Shown: positions 25,390 to 34,148, counted from the stretch's first letter. The stretch: DNA of 64,000 bases from Trebonia kvetii (GCF_007827045.1 NZ_RPFW01000004.1:372001-436000), one strand, 5' to 3'. Made by a program: numbers and translations. Notes: generated by a model from the sequence alone, not told the origin.

Positions 25390-26181
25390 TCAGGGGATTG
25401 GGCGGGCCAGGCCGGCCTGGTAGGCGATGATCACCAGCTGCACCCGGTCGCGGGCGTCCAGCTTGGTGAGCAGGTGGGCGACGTGGGTCTTCGCGGTCGC
25501 GGGGGATATGTGCAGGTGATCGGCGATCTCCCCGTTGGACATCCCCGCCGCGACCAGTCGCAGCACCTCGCACTCGCGGTCGGTGAGCAGTCCGGTGACC
25601 CGGTTCCCGTCCGCGCGGCCGGCCGACTGCGCCCCGGGCCTGGCTGGCGCGGATCCGGCCGAGGGCCACGCCCCGAGTGCGCGCCCCGGCGCGCCTCCCG
25701 GATGCGCGGGCAGCCCAGGCGCGGGCAGCCCCGGCGTGCCGCCGGACAGCCCGAGCGCGGGCGTCCTGGCGAACTCGCTGATCAGCCGCCTCGTCACGCT
25801 GGGGGCGAGTAGCGCCTCACCGGCGGCGACCACCCGGATCGCCGTGATCAGGTCCTCCGGGAGCGTGTCCTTCAGCAGGAACCCGCTCGCGCCGGCGCGC
25901 AGCGCGCCGAACACGTACTCGTCAAGGTCGAAGGTGGTCAAGATGATCACCCGGACCCCGGAGGAAGAGGTGATCTGCCTGGTCGCCTCGATGCCGTCGA
26001 GCACCGGCATCCGCACGTCCATCAGCAGCACGTCGGGCCGGGCGGAACGGGCGATGGCGACTGCCTCGGCGCCATTGGGGGCCTCGCCCACCACGGTCAG
26101 GCCGTCGGTGGCCGCGATGATCCCGCAGAAGCCGACCCTGACAAGCGCCTGGTCGTCGGCCACGGCAACCGAGATCGTCAT
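25390..26181 (-). CDS. NarL/LuxR-family response regulator
   Basis: The protein has 263 residues. The receiver domain has the acidic pair ADD, the phosphoacceptor in DVLLMDVRMPVLDG, the Thr in ILTTFD and the Lys in FLLKD. The LuxR-type helix-turn-helix at the C-terminus is LTDRECEVLRLVAAGMSNGE to TAKTHVAHLL. Between them a linker of about 60 residues is unusually long and rich in proline, glycine and alanine. It is coupled with the histidine kinase (ATGA overlap) and faces the ABC exporter genes, so it probably controls them. Confidence 0.92.
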   Translation of the reverse strand: MTISVAVADDQALVRVGFCGIIAATDGLTVVGEAPNGAEAVAIARSARPDVLLMDVRMPVLDGIEATRQITSSSGVRVIILTTFDLDEYVFGALRAGASGFLLKDTLPEDLITAIRVVAAGEALLAPSVTRRLISEFARTPALGLSGGTPGLPAPGLPAHPGGAPGRALGAWPSAGSAPARPGAQSAGRADGNRVTGLLTDRECEVLRLVAAGMSNGEIADHLHISPATAKTHVAHLLTKLDARDRVQLVIIAYQAGLARPIP

Positions 26182-27653
26182 CCACGCCCGCCGTGACTCG
26201 CGAACGTGATCCCGGCCATGTCCGCGGCGGCGGGCGTCGCGATTGTTCCTGGGATTTCGGCGACGCCAGGCCCCGGCGCGCCGCCCGGCGCGGTGCCTAT
26301 GGGCAGCGGCAGCACCGCCGTGACCTGGAATCCGCCCTCGGGCACGGGGCCGACGGCGAACGTGCCGCCGCACAGGTGCACCCGTTCCCGCATGCCGATG
26401 ATCCCGTGCCCGGTCCCCGCGGTGGCGACGCCGGACGGGGCGAGGCCCGGCAGCCCGCCGTCGTCGGTCACCCGGATCACCAGGTCAGCGTCCGTATAGG
26501 CGAGGCTGACGACGCATACCGCGCCGGTGCCCGCGTGCCTGACCACGTTGGTGAGCGCCTCCTGGATGATCCGATACGCGGACAGGTCCACGCCCGCGGG
26601 CGCCGGCCTGACCGCTCCCGACACCTGGACGGTGACCCGGACGCCTGCGCCGCAGGTGCGCCTGACCAGCCGGTCGAGCCCGGCGAGGCCCGGCGCGGGC
26701 GCGAGCGGCGCTGGCCGCGGTACGGCGCGGCCGTCGGCCGCCAACTGTCCGACCGCCGGACCGCCGGTCGCGCTGTCCCCGGTCCCTACGCCTGCGGTCC
26801 CCAGGCCGCCCGGCGCCGGGCCGCCGTTCGCCGCAGCTGGCGTCACGTCCTGCTGGCGCAGCACGCCGAGCATCCGCCGCATCTCCTCGAGAGCGTCCCT
26901 GCTCGTCGCCTGGATCGCGCCAAGGGCGTTCTTCGCGCCGTCGGGGCTCGCGTCGATGACGTACTGGCCGTAGCCCGCCTGCACAGCGATCACCGACATG
27001 CTGTGCGCCACGACGTCGTGCAGCTCGCGCGCGATCCGCAGCCGCTCCTCGGCGACGGCGCTGTTGGCCGCCTGGTGCTGCAGTGTCACCACGTACAGCC
27101 GCCGCTGCCGCACCGAGTAGCCGGTCATCCAGGCGATGACGCTGGCGAGGCCGACGGGAATGAGCGTGCCCGCGTCGGCGCGCGGCCGTACCGCGGTGCT
27201 AACGCCGACGAGCGCCAGCATGACGGCGAGCAACAGCCCGAGCGCGGCGAAGCCGGTCCGACGGCGGCTCTCCACCGTCACCGTGTAAAGCACGAAGGCG
27301 GCAGCCAGGTAGATCGCCGCGGTGACCGCCGAGCCGAAGACGGAAAACAGCACACCGAGGGCGAGCAGCACGCCGAACGCGATGATCGGCGCCAGGCGGC
27401 GCAGCGCGACGGGAAAGAAGATCGAGATCAGCATCAGCAGTGCGAGCGGGAATGCCCCGGTGCGTGCTGAATCGGTGGCGTGCGTCCCGACGACCGTGGT
27501 GGACACCGCGATGAAGCCGCCTGCCGCGCAGTCGATGGCGATCCAGTGGCCGCGCCGCATCCGCTTTGTCAGCGGCGGACGAGACGCCTGTGCCGTGGGC
27601 CCGGGATAGGCCGGGTACGCCGACGACCGCGGGTCGCCGGCCTGCTGCGACAT
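26178..27653 (-). CDS. DesK/NarX-type sensor histidine kinase
   Basis: The protein has 491 residues from the ATG at 27653, although the frame is open to 27815. The N-terminal half has five or six membrane helices with almost no external loop, so it probably senses the membrane itself. The HisKA_3 dimerisation domain carries the phosphorylated His in RIARELHDVVAHSMSVIAVQAG. The ATPase domain shows EALTNVVRHAG, VTDDGG and GHGIIGMRERV. A linker of about 60 glycine-, proline- and alanine-rich residues interrupts the kinase core, mirroring the low-complexity linker in the partner regulator. Confidence 0.92.
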   Translation of the reverse strand: MSQQAGDPRSSAYPAYPGPTAQASRPPLTKRMRRGHWIAIDCAAGGFIAVSTTVVGTHATDSARTGAFPLALLMLISIFFPVALRRLAPIIAFGVLLALGVLFSVFGSAVTAAIYLAAAFVLYTVTVESRRRTGFAALGLLLAVMLALVGVSTAVRPRADAGTLIPVGLASVIAWMTGYSVRQRRLYVVTLQHQAANSAVAEERLRIARELHDVVAHSMSVIAVQAGYGQYVIDASPDGAKNALGAIQATSRDALEEMRRMLGVLRQQDVTPAAANGGPAPGGLGTAGVGTGDSATGGPAVGQLAADGRAVPRPAPLAPAPGLAGLDRLVRRTCGAGVRVTVQVSGAVRPAPAGVDLSAYRIIQEALTNVVRHAGTGAVCVVSLAYTDADLVIRVTDDGGLPGLAPSGVATAGTGHGIIGMRERVHLCGGTFAVGPVPEGGFQVTAVLPLPIGTAPGGAPGPGVAEIPGTIATPAAADMAGITFASHGGRG

Positions 27654-27813
27654 GTCGCGTTGTGAGCCCACCCTCTTAAGGTAGTCCCAGCGCGGCCAGA
27701 ACGCCTCATCCCAGGGGCGTAGCCCGCGATGGTGATTGGGCGCGGGCGGTAAAGTCCCGATTTCATCGCAAGGGCGGACGCGGAGACGCGCCGTCTCTGG
27801 GACCCTATGGGCC

Positions 27814-28911
27814 ATGAGAGCTTCTCCTCCGGCGCAACCGGAGCCGCAGCCGGGTCAGCGGGCGCCTGCCGGGGCGGCGCCCGCCACCCCGCTGATTGAG
27901 ACCACGGCCGCTAAGACCCCAGTGATTGACACCCCAGTGATTGACACCCCAGTGATTGACCCCCCGGTGATTGAGACCACGGCGCTGACCAAGATCTACC
28001 CGGGCGACGTGACCGCGCTCAACGGCCTTACCGTGTCGTTCGGCAGGGGCGTGACCGGGCTTATCGGCGCCAACGGCGCGGGCAAGTCGACCCTGATCAA
28101 GATCCTCCTCGGCCTGCTCGAGCCCACCCAGGGCACGGCCAAGGTGCTCGGCCACGACTGCGTCAAGGACGGCGAGCTGATCAGGCGGCTTGTCGGCTAT
28201 ATGCCCGAGCACGACTGCCTGCCGCCGGACATCACGGCGACGGAATTCGTCACCCATATGGGCCGCATGTCCGGCCTGCCGGCCACCGCCGCGAAGGAGC
28301 GGGCCGCGGAGTCGCTGCGCCACGTCGGCCTGCACGAGGAGCGTTACCGGCAGATCGGCACCTACTCCACCGGCATGAAGCAGCGCGTGAAGCTCGCTCA
28401 GGCCCTGGTCGGCGACCCGCGGCTGCTGCTGCTCGACGAGCCGACCAACGGCCTCGACCCGGCCGGCCGCAACGCGATGCTCGAGCTGATCGAGCGGATC
28501 GGCCAGGAGTTCGCCATCCCGATCGTGGTCGCGAGCCACCTGCTCGGCGAGATCGAGCGGATCTGCGACAGCCTCGTGGCGGTCGAGGCGGGCAGGCTGC
28601 TGCGGGCCGACACGATGGACAGCTTCACCAGGGCGAGCCAGACGCTGCTCATCGAGGTGGAAGAGGGCACCGCCGCGCTGCGCGACGAACTCGCCAGGCG
28701 CGGCCTGCAGGTGCGCCCCTACCGCCGGGCACTGGTGGTTTCCATCGCGGGCGAGCACACCTATGACACGGTGCGCGACAGCGTGGCCGCGCTCGGCCTG
28801 CCGCTCAGCCGGCTGGAACAGCGCCGCCATCAGGTGGAAGAGATCTTCCGCGACGGTGAGCCAGGCCAGCAGGGACAGTTCGATGAGATGGAGGCCGCCG
28901 ATGCCCGCTGA
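27814..28911 (+). CDS. ABC transporter ATP-binding protein with repetitive N-terminus
   Basis: The protein has 365 residues from the ATG at 27814. The first about 55 residues are low complexity and contain four tandem TPVID-type repeats (27916-27975). The ATPase domain has Walker A IGANGAGKST, a signature YSTGMKQR in place of the usual LSGGQ, Walker B LLLLDEPTNGLDP and the switch His in ASHLLGE. The C-terminal 80 residues resemble those of ABC-2 type exporters. It is the first gene of a four-gene unit of two ATPases and two permeases, divergent from a two-component system. Confidence 0.9.
   Translation: MRASPPAQPEPQPGQRAPAGAAPATPLIETTAAKTPVIDTPVIDTPVIDPPVIETTALTKIYPGDVTALNGLTVSFGRGVTGLIGANGAGKSTLIKILLGLLEPTQGTAKVLGHDCVKDGELIRRLVGYMPEHDCLPPDITATEFVTHMGRMSGLPATAAKERAAESLRHVGLHEERYRQIGTYSTGMKQRVKLAQALVGDPRLLLLDEPTNGLDPAGRNAMLELIERIGQEFAIPIVVASHLLGEIERICDSLVAVEAGRLLRADTMDSFTRASQTLLIEVEEGTAALRDELARRGLQVRPYRRALVVSIAGEHTYDTVRDSVAALGLPLSRLEQRRHQVEEIFRDGEPGQQGQFDEMEAADAR
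27916..27975 (+). repeat. Four 15-bp in-frame tandem repeats
   Basis: Three identical copies of ACCCCAGTGATTGAC (27916-27960) are followed by one diverged copy. They encode TPVIDTPVIDTPVIDPPVIE at the N-terminus of the ABC ATPase. The near-identity at the DNA level suggests recent expansion by slippage. Confidence 0.9.
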
Positions 28912-29866
28912 GGCCGCAACTGACGGCACTGCCGCGATGCAGACCTCCGGGGTCATCCACGACCTCGGCTACCGCCGCTACGACGGCCCGCGCCTGGGCA
29001 GGCGGCGCATCGTCGCCGCGCTCGCCTGGCACAGCTTCCGGTCCGCGTTCGGCCTCGGGCGCGGCGCGAAGGCCAAGGTCGTCCCGGTGATCGCCTTCCT
29101 CGCGCTGTGCCTGCCCGCGGTGGTGAACGCGTTCGCCATGTCCCGCGGCAATGCCCGGGTCGTCGACTACGACACCTACACCCCCGTGCTGCGCAACCTC
29201 ATCATGATCGTCTTCGTCGCGGTCCAGGCGCCAGAACTGGTCAGCCGCGACCTGCGCAGCCGGGTGCTGCCGCTGTACTTGTCCCGGCCCATCAAGACCG
29301 GCGACTACCCGCTCGCCAAGTACCCCGGCTTCACCGCCGCCCTGCTGGTGATGCTCGAGGTGCCGCTGCTCCTGCTGTACGCGGGGTCGATCGCCAACGT
29401 GCACGGTGGCTCGGCCGTGTGGGCGGAGACCAGGGCGCTGATTCCCGGACTGCTCGTCGCGCTGATGTTCGCGGTGGTGCTGGCCGCGATCGGCCTGGTG
29501 CTCGCGTCGCTGACCGGCAGGCGCGCCTTCGCGACCGGTGCCGTGGCGATCTTCTTCCTGCTCACCTACACCCTGGCCGAGATCCTGCTCCAGGTGGAAT
29601 CCCAGGCCACGAGGGGGGGACCGGCTTTCGGCCTGGGCGTCGGCGGACCGCCCGCCGTGCCGCTAGCCGAGAAGGTGGCCGGCCTGTTCAGCCCGTTCAC
29701 CCTGTTCGACGGCGTGCGGATGTGGCTCGGCGGCCCCTCTCATCACGCCGACAACGTGGCGGACCCCGGCGGGTTCGGGGCGGCGTACGCACTCGTTCTG
29801 CTGATTCTCTTCGGTCTTTGCCTGTACGGCCTGGCCGCACGCTACCGGAAGGCGCGCCTGTCATGA
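28901..29866 (+). CDS. ABC-2 type transporter permease
   Basis: The protein has 321 residues and starts 11 bases inside the end of the upstream ATPase gene, with GGAG in front. A cytoplasmic N-terminus (YRRYDGPRLGRRRI) is followed by about six membrane helices. After the second helix comes APELVSRDLRSRVLPLYLSRP, the conserved cytoplasmic motif of ABC-2 permeases. It pairs with one of the two flanking ATPases; the exported substrate is unknown. Confidence 0.85.
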   Translation: MPAEAATDGTAAMQTSGVIHDLGYRRYDGPRLGRRRIVAALAWHSFRSAFGLGRGAKAKVVPVIAFLALCLPAVVNAFAMSRGNARVVDYDTYTPVLRNLIMIVFVAVQAPELVSRDLRSRVLPLYLSRPIKTGDYPLAKYPGFTAALLVMLEVPLLLLYAGSIANVHGGSAVWAETRALIPGLLVALMFAVVLAAIGLVLASLTGRRAFATGAVAIFFLLTYTLAEILLQVESQATRGGPAFGLGVGGPPAVPLAEKVAGLFSPFTLFDGVRMWLGGPSHHADNVADPGGFGAAYALVLLILFGLCLYGLAARYRKARLS

Positions 29867-30774
29867 CCACCATTGAGCTGCGCAATGTCAGCCGCTGGTA
29901 CGGCAACGTGGTGGCGGTCAACGACATCACGATGGACATCGGCCCCGGCGTCACCGGCCTGCTCGGACCCAACGGCGCGGGCAAGTCCACGATCCTGCAC
30001 ATGATCGCGGGCTTCCTCGAGCCGTCGAAGGGTTCGCTCACCCTCGACGGCGCCGCGACCTGGCGCAATCCCGAGGTATACCGCCGGCTTGGTCTGGTGC
30101 CCGAGCGCGACTCGGTCTACGCCTTCCTCACCGGCGACCAGTTCGTCACCGCGACCGCGAAGCTGCACAAGCTGGCGGACCCGGAGCAGGCGGCGAGCAG
30201 GGCCATCGGCATCACCGAGATGGCCGAGGCGAAGGACAGGAAGATCTCGACCTACTCCAAGGGCATGCGCCAGCGGATCAAGGTCGCGGCGGCGCTGGTT
30301 CACGACCCGGAGGTGCTGCTGCTCGACGAGCCGTTCAACGGCATGGACCCCAGGCAGCGGCTGCACATGATGGAGCTGCTGTCCCGGCTCGGCGACGAGG
30401 GCAGGACGATCCTGTTCTCCTCGCACATCCTTGAGGAGGTGGAGCGGCTCTCCGGCACGATCCAGGTCATGGTCGCGGGCCGCCTCGCGGCCTCCGGCGA
30501 CTTCCGCGCCATCCGCCGCCTGATGACAAGCCGCCCCCACGTGTTCCGGGTCAGGACGTCCGACGACAGGCGGCTCGCCGCCGCGCTCGTCGGCCGCCCC
30601 TACACCCACGCGGTCGAGCTGACAAGCAAGGGCCTGCAGGTGCGCACGTCCGACTTCGGCGCGTTCTGCGAGCAGATCGCCATCCTCGCCCGCGACGAGA
30701 ACATCCGGCTGACCGAACTGCTGCCCACCGACGAGTCGCTGGAAAGCGTCTTCGGCTACCTGATCACGAACTAG
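29863..30774 (+). CDS. ABC transporter ATP-binding protein
   Basis: The protein has 303 residues and overlaps the permease stop by 4 bases (ATGA), with GGAAGG upstream. Motifs are Walker A LLGPNGAGKST, signature YSKGMRQR, Walker B LLLLDEPFNGMDP and switch SSHILEE. Like the first ATPase of the unit it has a non-standard signature (SKG in place of SGG), so the pair may work together. The C-terminal domain after residue 210 is of the ABC-2 exporter type. Confidence 0.92.
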   Translation: MTTIELRNVSRWYGNVVAVNDITMDIGPGVTGLLGPNGAGKSTILHMIAGFLEPSKGSLTLDGAATWRNPEVYRRLGLVPERDSVYAFLTGDQFVTATAKLHKLADPEQAASRAIGITEMAEAKDRKISTYSKGMRQRIKVAAALVHDPEVLLLDEPFNGMDPRQRLHMMELLSRLGDEGRTILFSSHILEEVERLSGTIQVMVAGRLAASGDFRAIRRLMTSRPHVFRVRTSDDRRLAAALVGRPYTHAVELTSKGLQVRTSDFGAFCEQIAILARDENIRLTELLPTDESLESVFGYLITN

Positions 30775-30785
30775 GAGTTCCGACC

Positions 30786-31505
30786 ATGCTTAACCCGACG
30801 GTGGCGAGCATCACGCTCCGCGCCACGCTCGGCCGCAGGCGCGCGATCCTGTTCGCGATCCCGGCGGCGATCCTGATCGCCCTCACCCTCATCCTGCGGG
30901 CATCGCATCCCGACAGCGTGTCCTGGCCGGACAACGTGCTCGGCGACTTCGGCTTTTCCGTGCTGTTGCCGCTCACCGCGCTGATCATCGGCACCGGCGT
31001 GCTCGGCGCGGAGATCGACGACGGCAGCGTCGTGCACCTGCTCGCCACCCCGGTGCGCCGCGCCGACGTGATCGCCACCAAGTTCGCCGTCGCCGTCGGC
31101 CTCACCGCGCTGTTCGCCGCCGTGCCCGAGCTGATCGCCGGCCTGCTCGCGCCGCACTCGGGCAAGCTCGCCTTCGCGCTGTTCATCGGCGCGCTCGTCG
31201 GCTCGGTCGTCTACTGCGCGGTGTTCCTGCTCGCGTCCGTGCTGACGACGCGCGCGATCGCCTTCGGCCTGCTGTACGTGGCGATCTGGGAGGGCCTGCT
31301 GAGCAACCTCGTCGGCGGCGTGCGCATCCTGTCCATCGCGCACTATTCACTCGGCGTCGCCAACGCCATCTACCCCGACAAGAACCTGCAGGCGGGCCTG
31401 ACCCTGACCACCTCGGTGGTCCTCGCCATCATCATCACCGTAGGCGGCCTGTACCTGGCGACCCGCCGCCTCCAGTCCTTCTCCCTAACCGGCGACGCCA
31501 TCTAA
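30786..31505 (+). CDS. ABC-2 type transporter permease
   Basis: The protein has 239 residues and starts 11 bases after the second ATPase (AGGAG in front). It has six membrane helices. The motif GAEIDDGSVVHLLATPVRRADVIATKF after the second helix is the typical ABC-2 cytoplasmic segment. It is the last gene of the unit; a large hairpin at 31607-31654 follows. Confidence 0.87.
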   Translation: MLNPTVASITLRATLGRRRAILFAIPAAILIALTLILRASHPDSVSWPDNVLGDFGFSVLLPLTALIIGTGVLGAEIDDGSVVHLLATPVRRADVIATKFAVAVGLTALFAAVPELIAGLLAPHSGKLAFALFIGALVGSVVYCAVFLLASVLTTRAIAFGLLYVAIWEGLLSNLVGGVRILSIAHYSLGVANAIYPDKNLQAGLTLTTSVVLAIIITVGGLYLATRRLQSFSLTGDAI

Positions 31506-31508
31506 ACC

Positions 31509-31532
31509 CATCACACGGAACGGTTGCGGCTG
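31509..31532 (-). repeat. ACCCGTT-core intergenic element, copy 3 (inverted, diverged)
   Basis: The plus strand reads CATCACACGGAACGGTTGCG and then GCTG, followed by ACTCTCCCCGCCCC. It matches the copy at 48469, which has ATAACGGGTGCGGCTG followed by GCTCT and CCGCCCC. Both begin within about 35 bases of the preceding stop codon. Confidence 0.45.
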
Positions 31533-31606
31533 ACTCTCCCCGCCCCGCAACCTCTCCCGGCCCGCGGCCCGCAACCCTCACTCCAGCGCGGGCGCGGCCG
31601 AGGGGC

Positions 31607-31654
31607 ATGGTTGCGGCAACCATACGGTCAGGACCGTATGGTTGCCGCAACCAT
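31607..31654. terminator. Large perfect hairpin between convergent genes
   Basis: Two 23-base arms (31607-31629 and 31632-31654) are exact reverse complements with a 2-base loop. Each arm contains its own inverted repeat, GGTTGC-G-GCAACC, so alternative folds are possible. It separates the ABC operon from trpD and probably terminates both. Confidence 0.75.
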
Positions 31655-31760
31655 CGGGCCGCCACCACGAAGCCAAGCGGATAACAGCAAGAAGCGCGGA
31701 GCGCTCGCGGGGCGAGAAGGTTGGCCGCGCGGGCGGGGGCCGTGAGCCGGGGGCGGGGCG

Positions 31761-32867
31761 TTAGCCGCGGGGGCGGGAGGCGGACAGCCGGTCGCTTGTC
31801 TCGACCCAGCGGGCGAGCAGGGTGGCCGAGGCGCCGGAGTCGACGGCGGTCGCGGCGCGGGCCAGCCCCTCGGACAGGACCTTGACCAGCGCCTCGCCCG
31901 TCGCGACGGCGGTGGCGTCCGGGTCTGCGGTCCGTGCGGCGGTCAGTTCGCCGAGCCCGTCGGCGGCGGCGATCGCGGCGGCCGCGTTGAGCAGCACGAT
32001 GTCGCGAACCGGGCCGGCATCGCCGGCCAGCACGGCCCTGACGACGGCCGCGTTGTGGGCGGGGTCGCCGCCGCGCAGGTCGGCGAGCGTCGACCTGGGC
32101 AGCCCGAGCGCGGCCGGGTCGAACGCGGTCTGCGACACCGTGCCCTCGGCGGCGATCCACACAGTGGACGGGCCGGTCGTGGTCAGCTCGTCGAGCCCGC
32201 CGCCGTGGAAGACAAGCGCCGAGACGCCGCGCGCCGCGTACACCCCGGCGAGCACCGGCCCCATCAGCGGGTCGGCCACGCCGACCGCGAGCGAGGTGGG
32301 CCGCGCCGGGTTGGTCAGCGGTCCGAGGTAGTTGAACGCGGTCGGCACGCCGAGCTGGCTGCGCACCGGCCCGGCGTGCCGGAACGACGGGTGGTATAGC
32401 GAGGCGAACAGGAATGCGACCCCGATCTCGGCGAACAGCTCCTCGGTGGCCGTCGGCGGCAGGTCGATCACCACGCCGAGCGCCTCGAGCACGTCCGCCG
32501 CGCCGCACGCGGAGGAGGCGGCCCGGTTGCCGTGCTTGACGATCCGCACCCCGGCCGAGGCGGCCACGATGGTCGCCATCGTCGACACGTTGACCGTGTG
32601 CGCGCCGTCGCCGCCGGTGCCGACCAGGTCGGTCACCGGCCCGGGGATGCTGATCGGGGTGGCGAAGCTGAGCATCGACGCGGCCAGGCCGGACATCTCC
32701 GCGGCGGTCTCGCCCTTGGCCCGCAGCGCCACCCCGAAACCGGCGATCTGCGCCGGGGTGGCGGCGCCCTCCATGATCTCGTTCATGGCCCATGAGGTCT
32801 GCTCGGCGGTCAGCGCCTGCCTGCCGATCAGCGCGCGGATCAGCGCGGGCCAGCTCGGTGTGTCCAT
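31761..32867 (-). CDS. trpD: Anthranilate phosphoribosyltransferase
   Basis: The protein has 368 residues. It transfers the phosphoribosyl group of PRPP to anthranilate in tryptophan synthesis. The PRPP-binding glycine loop is DLVGTGGDGAHTVNVST, and the catalytic region is VKHGNRAASSACGAADVLEALG. The anthranilate-contacting part includes HPSFRHAGPVRSQLGVPTAFNYLGPLTNP and the metal-binding acidic residues are in GGGLDELTT. It stands alone, without other trp genes, beside the ctaE-qcr cluster as in M. tuberculosis (Rv2192c). Confidence 0.95.
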   Translation of the reverse strand: MDTPSWPALIRALIGRQALTAEQTSWAMNEIMEGAATPAQIAGFGVALRAKGETAAEMSGLAASMLSFATPISIPGPVTDLVGTGGDGAHTVNVSTMATIVAASAGVRIVKHGNRAASSACGAADVLEALGVVIDLPPTATEELFAEIGVAFLFASLYHPSFRHAGPVRSQLGVPTAFNYLGPLTNPARPTSLAVGVADPLMGPVLAGVYAARGVSALVFHGGGLDELTTTGPSTVWIAAEGTVSQTAFDPAALGLPRSTLADLRGGDPAHNAAVVRAVLAGDAGPVRDIVLLNAAAAIAAADGLGELTAARTADPDATAVATGEALVKVLSEGLARAATAVDSGASATLLARWVETSDRLSASRPRG

Positions 32868-32927
32868 CGGTCAGCACCTATCAGCGGGGTCTGGGAGGGG
32901 AGGGACGAGGCCGGTGCGAGCCCGGCT

Positions 32928-32944
32928 GCGCACCCGTTCGGAAT
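32928..32944 (+). repeat. ACCCGTT-core intergenic element, copy 4
   Basis: The sequence GCGCACCCGTTCGGAAT lies in the short gap between the receiver-like gene and trpD, just past the receiver-like stop codon. It shares GCACCCGTTCGG with the copy at 13035. Confidence 0.55.
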
Positions 32945-32947
32945 TCG

Positions 32948-33349
32948 TTACTGAGCTGTGATGGCGCGTGCTGCCGGGCGGGCGCGCATCAGGGCGGCGA
33001 GCTCGCGGGCGAGGGCCACCGGGTCAATCGGGTGCGCGATCACCGCGTCCGCCCGCGACCAGGTGGCGAGCCACTGGTCGTCGGCGCGGCCGATGATCAG
33101 CAGCACCGGCGGGCAGTGGTAGATCTCGTCCTTCGCCTGGCGGCTGACGCCCATGCCGCCGGCCGGCTGGGCCTCGCCGTCGAGCACCATGACGTCGACA
33201 CCGCCGGCGTCAAGCAGCCGGAACAGCGCCGGCGAGGTCGCCACCTCGATGATCTCCGCCTCGGGGGCGTCGGGGGCCGGGCGCTCGCCGATCGCGAGCC
33301 GCATCTCGGCCCGCGTGTCGGCGTCATGGCTGTAAACAACGACCTTCAT
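32948..33349 (-). CDS. Degenerate response-regulator receiver-like protein
   Basis: The protein has 133 residues from the ATG at 33349 (MKVVVYS, with TAGGA upstream); an ATG at 33358 is also in frame. The fold looks like a single receiver domain with beta-strand VDVMVLDGEAQ, where the Asp could be the phosphoacceptor, and VLLIIGRADDQW. The lysine expected in the fifth strand is replaced by histidine (DAVIAHPIDP), and the N-terminal acidic pair is reduced to SHD. It probably does not work as a normal phosphorelay receiver. It diverges from ctaE, so a role in respiratory control is possible but unproven. Confidence 0.75.
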   Translation of the reverse strand: MKVVVYSHDADTRAEMRLAIGERPAPDAPEAEIIEVATSPALFRLLDAGGVDVMVLDGEAQPAGGMGVSRQAKDEIYHCPPVLLIIGRADDQWLATWSRADAVIAHPIDPVALARELAALMRARPAARAITAQ

Positions 33350-33477
33350 GGCGAGCATCCTACTGGCCGGCGATGGTCGGCCAGCAGGCGGATGCGGACC
33401 CGCAACCTTCAGCTTTCAGCCGGGAAACAGAGGAAAACAGGGGGTCGGCTGCGCATCCCCTACGAGGTGTCGTAATA

Positions 33478-34134
33478 ATGACGGTTGTGGCGACAGCATC
33501 CGTGACCGAGACGGCAGTGGTACCGCGTACCCCAGCCAGCCGACCGAACCTGGTTAGCGTGGGCACCATCATCTGGTTGTCCAGCGAACTGATGTTCTTC
33601 GCTGCGCTGTTCGCGATGTACTTCACGATCCGTTCGGTAGATAAAGGGCAGGGCCAGCCTTGGCCCATGGCTCATCTGAACCTTCCGCTTGGCTCGACGA
33701 ACACGACCGTGCTCGTGTTGTCCAGTGTGACCTGCCAGATGGGCGTGTTCGCGGTTGAGCGTGGCCAGATCGGGCGCGCGGGATCGATTTTCAACTTCAT
33801 GAAGTGGGGACTGCGCGAGTGGTACGTGCTGTCCTTCCTCATGGGCCTGTACTTCGTTCTCGGGCAGGGATACGAGTACTCGCAGCTGGTCCGGGAGGAC
33901 CACCTGACGATCTCGTCGAGCAACTACGGTTCGGTGTTCTACCTGACGACCGGGTTCCACGGCTTGCACGTGACCGGCGGTCTCATCGCCTTCCTCTTCT
34001 TGCTCGGGCGCACCTACGCCGCCAAGCGCTTCACGCATGAACAGCAGGTCAGCGCGATCGTCGTGTCCTATTACTGGCACTTCGTCGACGTCGTCTGGAT
34101 CGGCCTGTTCACCACCATCTACCTCATCCAGTAA
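33478..34134 (+). CDS. ctaE: Cytochrome c oxidase subunit III
   Basis: The protein has 218 residues from the ATG at 33478 with GAGG upstream. It has five membrane helices. Typical features are WLSSELMFFAALFAMYF, the acidic residue in QGYEYSQL, YLTTGFHGLHVTGG and the ending YYWHFVDVVWIGLFTTIYLI. It stabilises the aa3 oxidase core. It opens the ctaE-qcrC-qcrA-qcrB cluster, which in actinobacteria encodes parts of one bcc-aa3 supercomplex. Confidence 0.95.
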   Translation: MTVVATASVTETAVVPRTPASRPNLVSVGTIIWLSSELMFFAALFAMYFTIRSVDKGQGQPWPMAHLNLPLGSTNTTVLVLSSVTCQMGVFAVERGQIGRAGSIFNFMKWGLREWYVLSFLMGLYFVLGQGYEYSQLVREDHLTISSSNYGSVFYLTTGFHGLHVTGGLIAFLFLLGRTYAAKRFTHEQQVSAIVVSYYWHFVDVVWIGLFTTIYLIQ

Positions 34135-34148
34135 GCAGGGGAAACCGA

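Noticed and set aside
26193..27470. A 425-codon plus-strand open frame opposite the histidine kinase
   Set aside because: No domain, no ribosome binding site, and the kinase motifs on the minus strand are complete.
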